The notes beneath the pieces were generated by a model. The model made no database searches. It saw nothing but the letters and a program-made list of their open reading frames with translations, and was not told the origin of the DNA. DNA of 64,000 nucleotides from Scalesia atractyloides. Lineage: Eukaryota > Streptophyta > Magnoliopsida > Asterales > Asteraceae. Of this stretch, positions 34,899-46,230 are shown one piece after another. Position 1 is the stretch's first letter, and every line of letters begins with the position of its first letter. Location of the stretch: NCBI GenBank assembly GCA_947069175.1, contig CAMTDV010000002.1, forward strand, positions 4,133,054 to 4,197,053, read 5' to 3'. The translations under genes and the position numbers were made by a program.

Positions 34899-35355
34899 AA
34901 GCGAGCATTTTTCGAGCAGTAAATATTCCGAGCGAGCGTCGAGCGAAGTTTGAGCGATTTGGACAACTATGCTGCCCGATTAAAATTTGCTAAGAGAGAT
35001 AATTACAATGTTGGATCTATAGTTTTTATGTTTTTAGAAACATGCACATTTCATGGTATAGTATTTTTCTTATGAATAACAATGTTGTGTGTGTGTGTAT
35101 ATATATACACGTTTATATATGTATGTGTATATGTATATGTATATATATACTAATAAAAATAATAATTCAAGCCGAACCGAGCCAAACGGACCTTTGCTCA
35201 TGCTTGGCTCGTTTACAAACCGAATCGAGCAGAGCATCTCGTTTACAACCGAGCGTCAAATCAAACTAGCATTTTCCGAGCATTTTCCGAACGAGCGACA
35301 AGCGGCGAACGATTTGAACGGCCCTAATTATAATGCTCAAAGGAGACGGTTATAG
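34899..35355. repeat. GAGCGAG-type MITE-like repeat
   Basis: The left part (TTTTCGAGCAGTAAAT, CGAGCGAGCGTCGAGCG) and the right part (CCGAGCATTTTCCGAACGAG) share words around an AT-rich centre that includes a GT/AT-rich run at 35085-35150. The ends are not defined. Confidence 0.4.
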
Positions 35356-36354
35356 AAACATTATCAAACCTATTCATGCTCCCTTAATGGCGATCACGCA
35401 TGAACTTGAAAACAATTATTAAACTTTATTTATTTATATTACATGTATATATATGTGGATATATATATATTAGTGGTAAAGGGCTATTCAATAGTCACAG
35501 GCCCTTCCCTTCATCTTTTTAACAATTTTTAATTTTTTTCCTTTTATTGAAATCATATATTCTCTATAATAATTCTTTTCTCTTTATTAAATCGTATTTT
35601 CTTTTCTTCTAAATTATTAATCTTCTTTTTGTAAATCATATTTACATTATCAATTAATTTGATATTTTTAATAACTTATTTTTTGTTAATTTTTTCATTT
35701 TTAAATAATTGATTTTCTTCTTTTAAATCTTTTTTTTCCTTTTTTCAAATCATATTTCCTACATCATTTAATTTGATATTTCTTCAATAGCTTATGTTCG
35801 TTAACTTTTTTTAAAAATCTAAGTATGTAGTTTTGCTTAGTTTTTTTTCGACGTTGCAGTATAAATTTTTTAAAAATGAATTTGTATTCAAATTGGAGTA
35901 TATATATGGTATCATAAAACGATACGGGATAAACTGAACCGACTATAATGGTTTGATTTTCTGAACAACAACCTTCATTCTAAAATCACCATTTGAAAAT
36001 TGATGAACAAAAATATGATAAGAGTGGAACAATATAGAGTGAGTTGTACGAAAGTTTTGGAATAAGTTGTGATTTAAATTATAGGTATTTATAAAGGTTT
36101 TAAATTAAAAAAATTACACTTTTTTGCTGATCCTACCATTGTGTGAAGGCCTCACGTTTTGATTCGTCGCTCACCATGGGGTTGGTAAAACCATGTATAA
36201 CGCTCGTAACACCCCCAGAACAATAGTTGAGATGCTATAGAGATGAGGTGGCAAAGGGTGCGAGCCCATTCTGTTAAACATAATGAAAATATGTATAGGA
36301 AACCACATTATTCTAGCAGTGCTAAATCACCAAGTACTTTACCCCACCGCATTG
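35356..36354. other. AT-rich intergenic DNA
   Basis: No gene, RNA or clear repeat end recognised. The composition is T-rich around 35500-35850. Confidence 0.5.
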
Positions 36355-36787
36355 TAGACGTGTTCAAAAAAACCGGTTATGCAACTGAAACCGGAAAAAA
36401 AACCAAAACCGGTTTTTTTTAACCGTTTTTTTTGAAACCGGTTCGGGTGGTAACCGGTTATAACGGTTAGTCACCGGTTCGGATTTTTACAACCAAAACC
36501 GGTTAAGAAACCGGTTAATTTTAAAACCGGTTAATTTTAAAACCGGTTTTCAAACCGGTTAACCGGTAACGGTATAAAAAACCGGTTTTTAAAACCGGTA
36601 ATATTATAGTAACGGTCATATGACCGTTTGGGATGCTCCTAGCCGTTTTTTGGACTTATTTTGGCCTAAAAATCATCCTCAACTAGTATATAAGGGTTGT
36701 GGGTGTTTGGGTTCAAGCACACCACTCTCTAAACCTCCAAAAACTCTAAAAACGCTCAAAATCTTGTTCGATATTTCTTGAAAAAGC

Positions 36788-38887
36788 ATGGCAAGCTCTA
36801 GTGCTCATGATTCGGTCCACATTGGCGAGTCTACAACGGACACGGTGGTTCGTGTTATTCCAACGAAGTGCAACCCCGAAGTTTGGGCACATTTCGATTT
36901 GTGCGAGATGGCCAACGGGAGAAAAAAAGCGCGTTGTCACCATTGTAATGGTTTCTACGCCGAAACTGCAAACACCATGTTGAGACAACACATCGAAAAA
37001 TCGTTTTGCAGGGCGTGAAACAACAACCCGCTAGTGGTCAAACATTCATGGCAAGTGAAGGCGCTTCTTTGTTCGCCTACAATTACGAAATGGCTAGGGA
37101 GGAAATGACGAAGTTTGTAATCCAAGAAAGTTTGCCGTTCAACACTTTCGACAAATAACGCTACACAAATATGGTTCAAAGAACTCTCCAACCACGATAC
37201 ACCCATGTAAGTCGTGCTACTCCTAGGAGAGATTGTTTGAAATTATGAAAAAATGCTAAACAAGGGAATTAATTTCTTATTTTGAAAAATTAGAAACCGG
37301 TGTTAACTTGACTAGCGATGTTTGGTCCATACCGCACAGTTCACCCGACTCATATATTGGTGTCACCGCCCATTGGATCGAACCGTCGACATGGCAAATG
37401 ATGAAACGCATAATTTTTTTTAAATTATTTGATTACCCTCACACCGGTGAAGCTATTTATAAAGTAATCGACAAATGTATTGCAACATACAAATTGGAAA
37501 ACAATATTTTTTCAATATCTTTTGACAACGCCTCAAACAATACGGTTTTGGTAATGCATTTAAAATTGAAAGACAAACCGATTTGTGAAGGTATTTTTTT
37601 CCATGGTCGATGTATTGCACACATCATTAATTTGGCCGTTCAAGACAGTTTAAAGGTTATTGAACCACGAAAGGAAGCTTTCAAAAAAATGTTACGTCAT
37701 ATATATAGTAACACACATAGACATTCAAGATATAAAAAAATGTGTAAAGAAGCGGGTCGAATATGCTTAGGACCCAATTGGGACGTTGCTCATAGATGGA
37801 ACTCGACTTGCACCATGTTTGAAAAGGCTATTTTGCAAAAAGAAAGTTTAATAGAATTTCATAACTCTTTGCCTAGTCGTAGGAAGGTTTCGCCTTACCA
37901 CCCATCGGGTTGGGCTACTATTGAAACGGTTACACAATTGCTTCAAGTTTTCAAAACATCAACAAAAACTTTATCGGGTGTCTATTATCCTACAAGTTCT
38001 TTGGTGCTTCACAATTGTTTAAAATGTGTTTAAAATTAAACGAGATGTCGGTTAGAGGTATGCCATATTGTGATATGAAGGAAAAACTAAGAAAATATTT
38101 TAACGAACTACCGGCAGTTTTCACCTGTGCCGCCGCTTTAAACCATTGCTTTAACGTTTTTGATACCGGGTCTTTGATTGAAAAAATTGCAAACGAGTTA
38201 AATTTAAACACCGATCGAGACCCTAACTTTGGCGAAGCCGCAAAAATTCGTTTCAACGACCAACTTTCAAGAATGTATGACGTTTATGTAACAAAATATG
38301 GTGCAACCACGTCACACATTCACGAGTCGATGAGAAATGCCGCTTTCGGCGAAGGATCTTCTAGTATGGAAGACCAAGATTTGTATGTTTATAACCAATT
38401 GTTTGATGAGTCGAGTCAAATGTACCGTGGTAACACCACTAGTAGCGAACTTGGTCGGTATGGTGGGTCGAACTTTCTACAAATAATGACTTCACACGAG
38501 TTTAAAAATTTTGATTTGTTTGCTTGGTGGAAAAGTAAGGAAGATCAATTTCCGATCTTAGCCACAATGGCCCGAGATTTACTTACGGTCCAAGCTTTCA
38601 CGGTAGCTTCGGAAAGTGCTTTTTCTATTAGTGGCAGGGTGATCTCGATAAGGAGGACTCGACTAACAAAAAAGGCAGTGGAGATGTCGATTTGCTTGAA
38701 AGATTACTTGGATGCAGCGGAGAGATGTCAACACATACGCACACTCGAGGATGAATTGGAATACGAAGGCGAAGTGTACTAAGACGAGTTCCAAGCCGAA
38801 TTGACAACCCCAATGACCGACGAAGAAGCCGCATTGGATGAATTCCTTCGCAATAGTTCAACTTCGGGTTCAAGCGAAGAAGAATAA
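36788..38887 (+). pseudogene. hAT transposase with BED finger and C-terminal dimer domain, broken
   Basis: The start MASSSAHDSVHIGES leads to a BED-type zinc finger (VWAHFDLCEM, CHHCNGFY, HIEKSFC). After a frameshift and several stops between 37010 and 37300 the catalytic region resumes: LTSDVWSIPH, FSISFDNASNN, CIAHIINLAVQDSLK and NWDVAHRWNST. Another frameshift lies at about 38020. The C-terminal hAT dimerisation region is clear (FDLFAWWKSKEDQFPILATM, then SESAFSISGRVISIRRTRL), with an acidic tail after a stop at about 38780. In a working element it cuts and rejoins DNA in the nucleus. At least two frameshifts and several stops rule out function here. Confidence 0.93.
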
Positions 38888-38924
38888 ATGAAGCTCAAGA
38901 TATATTAATTCTATTGTAGTCCCA

Positions 38925-38927
<3 letters not shown>

Positions 38928-38992
<65 letters not shown>
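38928..38992. repeat. (AT)n microsatellite inside the hAT element
   Basis: A perfect run of about 32 dinucleotides just after the transposase remnant. Confidence 0.95.
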
Positions 38993-38994
<2 letters not shown>

Positions 38995-39506
38995 TGTGGA
39001 TGTTCTTCCGGATTAATATTTTAAGTTTACGCGCTTATTTTTTTCATTTATCGTTCGTACTTCCACGGTTCAACGTTATATAACAATCGTTTGTCTCAAA
39101 GGTTAATCATATTATAATTTAAATTTTTAGATTTTCGTAGTTAACTTTTATATTATAATACTTCATTTTCGGCTATAAAAAAATAAACCAAGAAAATAAA
39201 AAAAATTGTTCAAAAAACCGGTTTTTTAACCGTTTTTTTAACCGTTTTTTTGTTTGTTTTTTAACCGGTTTTTTTCTGGTTTTTTACCAGTTTTTAAACC
39301 GGTTTTTATCAAATTATTCGGTTTTATATAAAACCGGTTTTTTTATAACCGGTTACAACCGGTTATTACTGGTTAGTAATTTTTAAAAAAAAAACCGGGT
39401 ATTAACCAAAACCGGTTATTCAATAACCGGTTTTTTTAAACCAAAAAAACCGAAACCTGTTTTTAACCGGAACCGGTTTTAAAAAAAACCGATTTGTACA
39501 TGTCTA

Positions 39507-40270
39507 CATCGTTGTTATTTTTGGGTGAGTGTTTAAAGGCTTTGATCCAGGATGAAGGTTTTTCCCAATTCAAAGATAAATGTATCTCAATATAATAAAT
39601 TTCGTCAATAACCCATTTAAAAGAATCATTGGTCGTTTAGAAAAAAACAAAGATAACTCTAATTAATCATTTATTACATATGACTCGAACAACTATACAA
39701 GTCATATGTTTCAGTTTACTGATTCACTCTCCCATTGAAAATTCTGCAACCGACACCAGATTGTTAACACAACACAGTTACCTAGCTGTTTCAAGGTTGG
39801 ACCTACATTCTATTTAAGAAAATTTCAGTCAAAAATTACTTATATAAATAAGCATTGTGACATAATGATCTTTAATAAAGTTTAAATACAAAACATTTTT
39901 AACCTACAAAGTGTAAAAAGAATTCTGTGTATTTTTTATTTTCTTTATGTGTAATTTTCATTCATACATAATTTTCATCTGTAATTTCCTTAATGCATTC
40001 TTATGCGTAATTTAGATGCATAGTTTGAAATTTTTTCATGCGTGATTTTCGTATTTAGTTTTCTTCGTGCCTAATTTTGAATCTTTCATGCGTAATTACA
40101 ATCGCCCTTTTTACACTTCGCACGTTAATTCGACTTTATACATTAACTTACTTATAACCCATAACGTTTAACTGTTAATTAATCAAAATTTTATTCAACT
40201 TACTATATATCACATCAAACATATGAAGTTTACATAGTAACATAATCCGTTGAACGCTAACCACCGTCAC
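39507..40270. other. Intergenic DNA with a foldback-like repeat
   Basis: No gene seen. 39890-40145 has ends with AAGTGTAAAAAG in inverted arrangement and repeats of ATGCGTAATTT, related in word content to the foldbacks at 17329-17860. Confidence 0.4.
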
Positions 40271-40275
40271 GGTGG

Positions 40276-40743
40276 TCAAAATAAAGTCGCCGGCAGGTTC
40301 ACATCAAACATAAAGGGTTTCTTCACCGTCTTTGCTTTCAAACCACCATCATCATCCACCACAACAACACCCACCAATTGCTTTTCACACTTTTCACAAC
40401 CTAAGTTTACAACAGAATTACCACCAGAGTGATTATAAAATGATGCTGGAAAGTTACCATAATTATCTTTCTCAACCACAGGGGGGAAATACGGAGTAGT
40501 AACACCAAAATTCATCTTCGCTTTCGCACCGCGGAGTCTGAAGGCTGCAGCGTCATACGCTAAGGCGGCCTCTTCCGCGGTGGCGAATGTGCCGAGCCAT
40601 TTTCGTGCCTTTTTCCACGGATCACGAATCTCGGCGGCGTAGCGTCCCCAGAGACGCTTACGAACGCCGCCATAGCGGAATTCTTTTCGTGGTGGTGATG
40701 GGGTTGTGGCGGCGGAGAGGAGGTTGTTATGGTGGTGTGTCAT
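40276..40743 (-). CDS. ERF-type AP2 transcription factor with degenerate EAR motif
   Basis: The single-exon protein is 155 residues. The AP2/ERF domain spans about residues 24-80: YGGVRKRLWGRYAAEIRDPW, KKARKWLGTFATAEEAALAY, DAAAFRLRGAKAKMNF. The Ala and Asp of ERF-type DNA contact (AAEIRD and the TAEEAALAYD region) are present. The second residue of the usual RPWGRYAAEI is Leu where Pro is expected. The tail ends KPFMFDVNLPATLF, which resembles the DLNLPP EAR repression motif with Val for Leu, so a group VIII repressor is likely. ERF proteins bind GCC boxes. The start at 40743 is chosen because an in-frame extension begins only with TTG at 40800, upstream of the expected transcription start. 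No stops or shifts. Confidence 0.92.
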   Translation of the reverse strand: MTHHHNNLLSAATTPSPPRKEFRYGGVRKRLWGRYAAEIRDPWKKARKWLGTFATAEEAALAYDAAAFRLRGAKAKMNFGVTTPYFPPVVEKDNYGNFPASFYNHSGGNSVVNLGCEKCEKQLVGVVVVDDDGGLKAKTVKKPFMFDVNLPATLF

Positions 40744-40807
40744 GGTGAGTTGAAAGAAAATGAGTAAATGAGTGATGTGTGTTGGTAAACTAGGGTTCAA
40801 GATGTGT

Positions 40808-40816
40808 ATTTATAGT
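40808..40816 (-). promoter_or_regulatory. TATA box of the ERF gene
   Basis: CTATAAATA on the minus strand lies about 65 bases upstream of the ERF ATG. Transcription would start near 40780, inside the TTG-started extension, which supports the ATG at 40743. Confidence 0.7.
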
Positions 40817-40819
40817 ATC

Positions 40820-41548
40820 ATGATGCATGCATTATGGAGACAAGGTGGCTAACTTTTGAAATTTAGCACTTGTACTTTTGGAAGCTGGTTGACCAAAAAA
40901 GTATCAATAGAGTTCATATATATATATAATAATAAAATTAAAAACCAATCAACTCGAATATGTGGAGAAAACCTGAAACTTAATTTTTTTATACGATTCG
41001 GTACTGGCCAGGTATGAGATTAGTTATAAAATTGTTCTGGGTTTAAGACGGATATGATAATAGATAATATTTGACCATCCTCATTGGAACTGAATATATA
41101 GGTATTATTATATAGTCTAAAAAGTATAATAATACGTAGTATATCAAAGTTATTAGAAACTTAAAATAATCATTTTCATTGGCTTTATCAGTAAATTATG
41201 ATTAGTTCTATGTGACTCTAAAACATAAACAAACACAACAACCAAAACTTGAGTCTCAAATCTGAGAGTATACATGATTGAATGATGACAGTACCTCTCT
41301 CGTTGTTATGATGAAGGGGGTTAGTCTATGTAAAAGTGAGACACAACCCAACTTCTTTAAATGATGAGATTGAGATACGTCGAGATGTATGATGATATGA
41401 ATGTTAAATCAATGAGTATAAAACAAAACTGAAAAATCAATTCGCATTAAAATTCTTGGATACATAAATTTCCAATTTATAATTGAGATACGTAAAGATT
41501 GAGATAACATAAAGAAAACATAAAAACTTAGACGGTTGGAGTTGAGTC
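40820..41548. other. ERF upstream region
   Basis: No gene recognised. This is the promoter side of the ERF gene. It ends where the gypsy gag remnant begins, without a visible LTR. Confidence 0.5.
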
Positions 41549-42919
41549 TTGATTCTCGGTGAGGGAAGACTAGTTGGGTGGTTCGTTTGGGCCGTTATTA
41601 TCTTCAATAGGATTGGCGTTGCTGTTGTAAGCTCTTCCTCTTGCTGGTGGTGGAGCTGGGTTTGCTTGATTTACTTGGTTAACTGGGTTTGCTTGAGCTT
41701 GGGCGTTTATGATGTTAACCAATCGAGAGCACGTGTTTCTAAAGTGGGTAGGGTCGCCACAATTAAAACAAGCTCGAACATATGAAAACATGGGGTATTG
41801 GGGTTGTTGATATGTTTGGATCATGTTTTGAGTAGGGGGTGAGGTTTGGTTTTGAGAGGCGCGGCAAACATTGCTCAAATGACCATAGCGTCCACAATTC
41901 GCACATAGTCGACAAGGTAAGGTAGATGGATGGTGATAAAAACAGGTGTTGCATTGAGGGTGAGGTCCAATGTAAGGTTTCTTATTTAGGTAAGTTGAGT
42001 TGGGTGCTACTTGAGTGATTGGGATAGCTTGGAGGGGTACAACTTGTGAAGCTGGTTGGTTGTGTTGGGTGACAGCGAAAATTTGTCCATCTCGTTTTCT
42101 CTTAGAAATGGGTTGAGAAGGGGGTTCGGTTTGGGTGGAGTTTGAGGTTTCAGTTGATGCTTTATCCTTCTTCTTCTCCTCCTTGAAGTCCTTATTCCAT
42201 ATGCGGTTCTCGGTGAGCTCTGTAGCTAACTCCATTGCTGCTTCCAAAGTTGCAGGTGTGGTACTTATTACAGGGTCTTGAATTTTTGAAGGAAGACCTC
42301 GAATGTAGTGCTCGATCAAACGGTAGAGGGGAGTGAACAAGTTGTGGACCATCTGATTTAAATCAAGGAATCTCTTGTTATATGTGGTGTGGTCGCCCTC
42401 CTTTTATTTCAAAGAATAGAACTCATCTTCCAATTTCTTGATTTCGCTTCTTGGACAGAAACGTCTTGTCATGATTTCCTTCAACTCTTCCCAAGTCAAA
42501 GTCATAGCATTCTCGGTACCTCGCTTGGCCTTCTCTGTATTCCACCATGTAAGTGCTACTCCAAACAAACGACCGGTAGCATATCGCACTTTGCGATCAT
42601 CGGGGCAGTCGCAATTGAGAAAAGTGTTTTCCATCTCCTCAAACCAATGGAGGAGAGCAGTGACACCTTCAGTCCCTTCGTATTTTGGAGGATCGCAAGA
42701 TTTGAAATGCTTGAAGGTGCATTTAGTGGCTTTGTGGGGAGGATTGACAATGTTTTGATCTTCTTGGTAGGTTGGGTTGACGGGATTAGCGGTAAGGGCC
42801 TGTTGAACTTGAACTACGATGTTGGGTATTACGGCAGCCATTTGTTGAGCGATTTGGGCAGCCATGCGCTCGCGGGATTTTCCTGATCTCATTTTCCTAC
42901 GAGCGAGACTAGAAGACAT
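41549..42919 (-). pseudogene. Ty3/gypsy gag remnant, family B element
   Basis: From an ATG at 42919 the protein has a basic start (MSSSLARRKMRSGKSRERMA) and a retrotransposon gag domain (FKHFKSCDPPKYEGTEGVTA, LTWWNTEKAKRG, MTLTWEELKEIMTRRFCP). A frameshift near 42405 follows DEFYSLK. The second frame carries YIRGLPSKIQ and two CCHC knuckles (CANCGRYGHLSNVC and CFNCGDPTHFRNTC) and ends ANPIEDNNGPNEPPN. Protease, RT and integrase are absent, as is a 3' LTR, so the element is truncated near 41540 by deletion or by a short gag-only form. Gag would coat the element RNA. Confidence 0.92.
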
Positions 42920-43749
42920 CTACAAGGAATACGTATCAAGAGTATGAGTTGGACATTTTAGGGGTCATATGTCGTATTTAGGAATGAACATTCATAAAAT
43001 AAATGAAGAATAATAAATTTACTACATCCATAGGATGTCTTGGGCTTTGCTCGTAATTGGGCCTTGCATGCCGCCATACTTCACCTTCGTAATCATGTGG
43101 GCCCCCATGATTACCGGGTCTTTCATATGGTTCACATGTGTTAGCCTGGTAACGTACACTAAAACCCGGAGAAAATCGAGAAATATGTATGTAACGTATG
43201 AAATTTCGGAGTGCATCCAGTGTGGACACGGTGACACCTCAAAGTGGGGTTAGTTCGAGCGACGTTTGGTGTGGCATGCTTTGGCCTAATAGGTCCTTCG
43301 TACTCTCATCGTTAGTCCCCAGGTAGGCAAATTGGTCCGTTATATTGGATTTATACGAATGCCAACATAGACAGGACCGTTCCGACTACCGTACTTGTAC
43401 CCTTACAGTTACTACATGCACGTCGTAGAACTCACTTTGATGAGATTGAAAAATGAAAATTGCGACAAAGTCTTGAATAAATGAAATATGAGGATGATTT
43501 GAATATGTGAACATTGAAATAGGCGTGATGAATGTATATGTAAGCTTGTTATGTTTGACAATAAGTATAACTCATTAAGTATCACACAAAATAATAGTGG
43601 AAGTGTTTGCATGCATTTGTGTGTGTAATAAATACGAAACAAATAAACATCATGAGTTTGCATGTAACCACATAAACAATTAAAATCTAATCAACTATAG
43701 TATAGGCTCTAAGGGTCTAATAACCTATCCTATATCCCTATAGTCAAAA
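42920..43749 (-). mobile_element. Family B untranslated leader
   Basis: About 830 bases between primer-binding site and gag, no coding potential. It equals in position the 1-kb leader of the family A element but is not visibly similar. Confidence 0.65.
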
Positions 43750-43761
43750 GCTCTGATACCA
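43750..43761 (-). other. Primer-binding site for initiator tRNA-Met, family B
   Basis: TGGTATCAGAGC on the minus strand, three bases from the LTR edge, complementary to the 3' end of initiator tRNA-Met. It marks 43765-46230 as the 5' LTR. Confidence 0.95.
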
Positions 43762-44178
43762 ATCTGTCACACCCCGACCCGCAGCGGAAAAAGGTGATTG
43801 GGGCATGATTGGGTTTTCATCAAAGCTCATGACATTTATTATAATGTTTAATATTTATTATTACAATTTAAAGGAGATCATACAATCAAATCATACTAGT
43901 ACAACATGTTCTATACATCTTTCTAGACTTCATTATTTTTCTTTTAAGGCACTTTTCCTATGTGTTCCTTGCTTCATCCTGTTCACCTATATCATGTGTA
44001 AAAAATGGTTTTTGGGTCAACAAAAAGTTGGCGATTGAATCCTATGAAAACATGTAAACGTGTTTATTGAATTGATTATAAAATAAAGTGCATAACCACA
44101 TATGAGTAAATGTAGATGTAAATTTATTCACAAAACACATAATATTAAATATTGCACACACATACAACAATTGATTGT

Positions 44179-44340
44179 TTTGAGGCACGCGTTGTTCAAC
44201 TCGTCTCCCACGAGGAACTGATGGGCCTAATGAATGAGTTTTGAGGCACGCGTTGTTCTAACGAACTGATGGGCCTAATGAATGAGTTTTAAGGCACGCG
44301 TTGTTCAACTCGTCTCACACGAGGAACTGATGGGCCTAAC
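44179..44340. repeat. Three-copy tandem repeat in family B 5' LTR
   Basis: A unit of 55-62 bp (GAGGCACGCGTTGTTC, GAACTGATGGGCCTAA) occurs three times. It takes the same place in the LTR as the array at 33845-34045 but has a different sequence. Confidence 0.88.
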
Positions 44341-44804
44341 AAATAATTTGCATACAACTTGACAATATGTAATACATAACAACAAACAATATTTACATTC
44401 TAAGTTTAGATCATAATATGGTATAGTACGAGTTTGAATAAGCGAATTAGTTTAAGCGACACATGATACACCCCAAAACATGAATAAAAAGGGGAATTTG
44501 TAAGAATTCACTCACAGTGGTTGCGTTTTCTTTGATTGATGATGAATGCGCACGAATTTGGATTTAACCACGAGAGAAACTAACCTAAATAATAACATAA
44601 TAATTCGATAAATAAATTAACTTTTATTTGAGATTAATATTTTTAATTAGTGTTCTTAATGGGATTGTTAGATTTATTTTTGTGAGTTTAAGAAAATTTC
44701 CTAACTTCAAAAATATTATTTTTAAGTGTTTTTTAATTGATTTTTTAAATAAAATAAGTAAATAAAAAGAAAATAAAATTTTGACTTTCTGACCGTTGAC
44801 TGGT

Positions 44805-45240
44805 CGGACCGTGGTTTATTGTGCGCTGAGTGAGGTTCGAACTTGTGACCTCCCGTACGCGTGCACGCAGCTCTACCAACTGAGCTACGTGTCTAACCTG
44901 AAATAAATCTGATTTTAATTATATTTATATATTAATTCGATTAATTCATTTCTGTCTCTATTTAAAAAGCTTTGATAATTGCCAGAACCGGTTACAGAAG
45001 CAGGATTCGAACTCGGGACCTGTGGTTTAACTTTGCACATAGTTCACCGCTGGACTGTGTGTCTAACCTGGTTAAAATACTGATTTTAATTATATTTACG
45101 TATTATATGTTTTGTTTTATATTAACGTTATAGAAATGCTCGGTTAATATAAAGGATTCAGCATTACGTATGGGACTCGAACTCGGTATCTTTGCGTTTC
45201 AAATGCACACAGTCCACCACTGGACAATGTGTCTAACCCG
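44805..45240 (-). repeat. Array of three tRNA-like cassettes, second LTR
   Basis: Minus-strand units with GGGTTAGACAC-like starts at about 44895, 45075 and 45240. The one at 44830-44893 has the A box TAGCTCAGTTGG (44876-44887) and a B-box-like AGTTCGAACCTC region; the other two have the CCAGCGGTGGACT-type hairpin and GAGTTCGARTCC-like B boxes. The cassettes correspond one to one to those at 32905-33325. Confidence 0.68.
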
Positions 45241-45978
45241 ATACAAATCCCATTTTTAATTATACTTATAAACTACTCGCTGTTTATCTTCTTCGTTTTT
45301 ATGAAAACCCGGGAATCAACCCGACTGTTTAATCAATCATTCTTATTGAATTAGTTGATTGATTATTACTGATAACGAAAATAATTTAAACAGAAAAGGA
45401 ATTAAGGATGTTGTACCGAACAGTTGTGATCTTCGATGAAGTTCCGTTGACTGAAAGAAATTCCAGCGAAGTGTAACTCGCGACAGAGGATCTACAGGAA
45501 GTTTGAGGTGAATGTGGGTGACTTCTGTCGAAGCTCTAGAAGTCCTATTTACAGAGTAAGGCAACACTGGGATATATTCGGTTTTCCGGCGATAACTTTC
45601 GGCAACTTGCAGAGAATTCCGGCGACAAAGGTTTTGATTAGAGAATTTAGAGTGAAACTTTGGAAAGGAATGAGCGAGATTTTTGAGGTAGGAAGCATCG
45701 ATTTATATAGGGTTGGATATTAAATCCCGAGATTTCGGTTTTTTTGTCAATCATTGAATTTGGTCAGCTTTTGAATGAAATTAAGGTTGGATTTCGGTTA
45801 TAACTGACGTTAATCGTCAATTACACTCACTTGATTTCGGAGTCAAAGGAAACGGTCGCAAATCCGCGTATTTTTCGGTGTTTCCGGCGACTGCGGATTT
45901 GGGCGCGCTGGTTATCGATTTTGAGTTTTGAGTTTTATGTTAAGTATTATTTATTTCAGTATTATTCCAAACTTAAGT

Positions 45979-46058
45979 GTGTGGCGGAGTGGTGTGGTGG
46001 TTGTTTGTTGAACCGGCTGACCCGGGGTTCGAAACCCGGCAGCCTCATCTCATTTTTT
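45979..46058 (+). ncRNA. tRNA-like Pol III unit antisense to LTR (copy 3)
   Basis: The A box TGGCGGAGTGG (45982-45992), the B box GGTTCGAAACC (46026-46036) within a strong T-arm stem (CCGGG/CCCGG), and six T at 46053-46058. This is the most compact copy and the closest to a tRNA length (about 70 bases). Confidence 0.55.
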
Positions 46059-46230
46059 ACTCACTTATTTTTATCATCTATCAATTAAAATTTTTAAATT
46101 CTAGAATGTTTATTAATTATGTATTGTTTAAAATTAGTTTGAGCCATAAACATGCAACGAAAATTTTAACTGGATGTTCGATTAATAAACGAAGCTGGTT
46201 TGGAAAATCCGTTTTTCGACGGATGTTACA

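Larger units (their letters stand above)
36355..39506 (+). mobile_element. hAT transposon with AACCGGTT-rich subterminal arrays (3152 bp)
   Basis: The left end reads TAGACGTGTTCAAAAAAACC and the right end, complemented, TAGACATGTACAAATCGG, an imperfect inverted repeat. Outside are CCGCATTG and CATCGTTG, five of eight matching, a decayed hAT duplication. About 240 bp at the left and 300 bp at the right are packed with AACCGGTT words in both orientations, the likely transposase binding sites. A broken hAT transposase fills the middle. Confidence 0.88.
43765..46230 (-). mobile_element. Family B Ty3/gypsy 5' LTR (2466 bp)
   Basis: Plus-strand ends are TGTCACACCCCGACC and GGATGTTACA, the complements of the ends of the solo LTR at 31796-34520. 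It carries the same parts in the same order: tandem array (44179-44340), three tRNA-like cassettes (44805-45240) and the antisense tRNA-like unit (45979-46058). It lacks about 260 bp relative to the solo copy, mostly between these parts. No partner LTR is in the window. Confidence 0.93.

Noticed and set aside
40744..40800. N-terminal extension of the ERF protein
   Set aside because: It begins at TTG, lies at or before the expected transcription start after the TATA box, and adds a non-conserved sequence.
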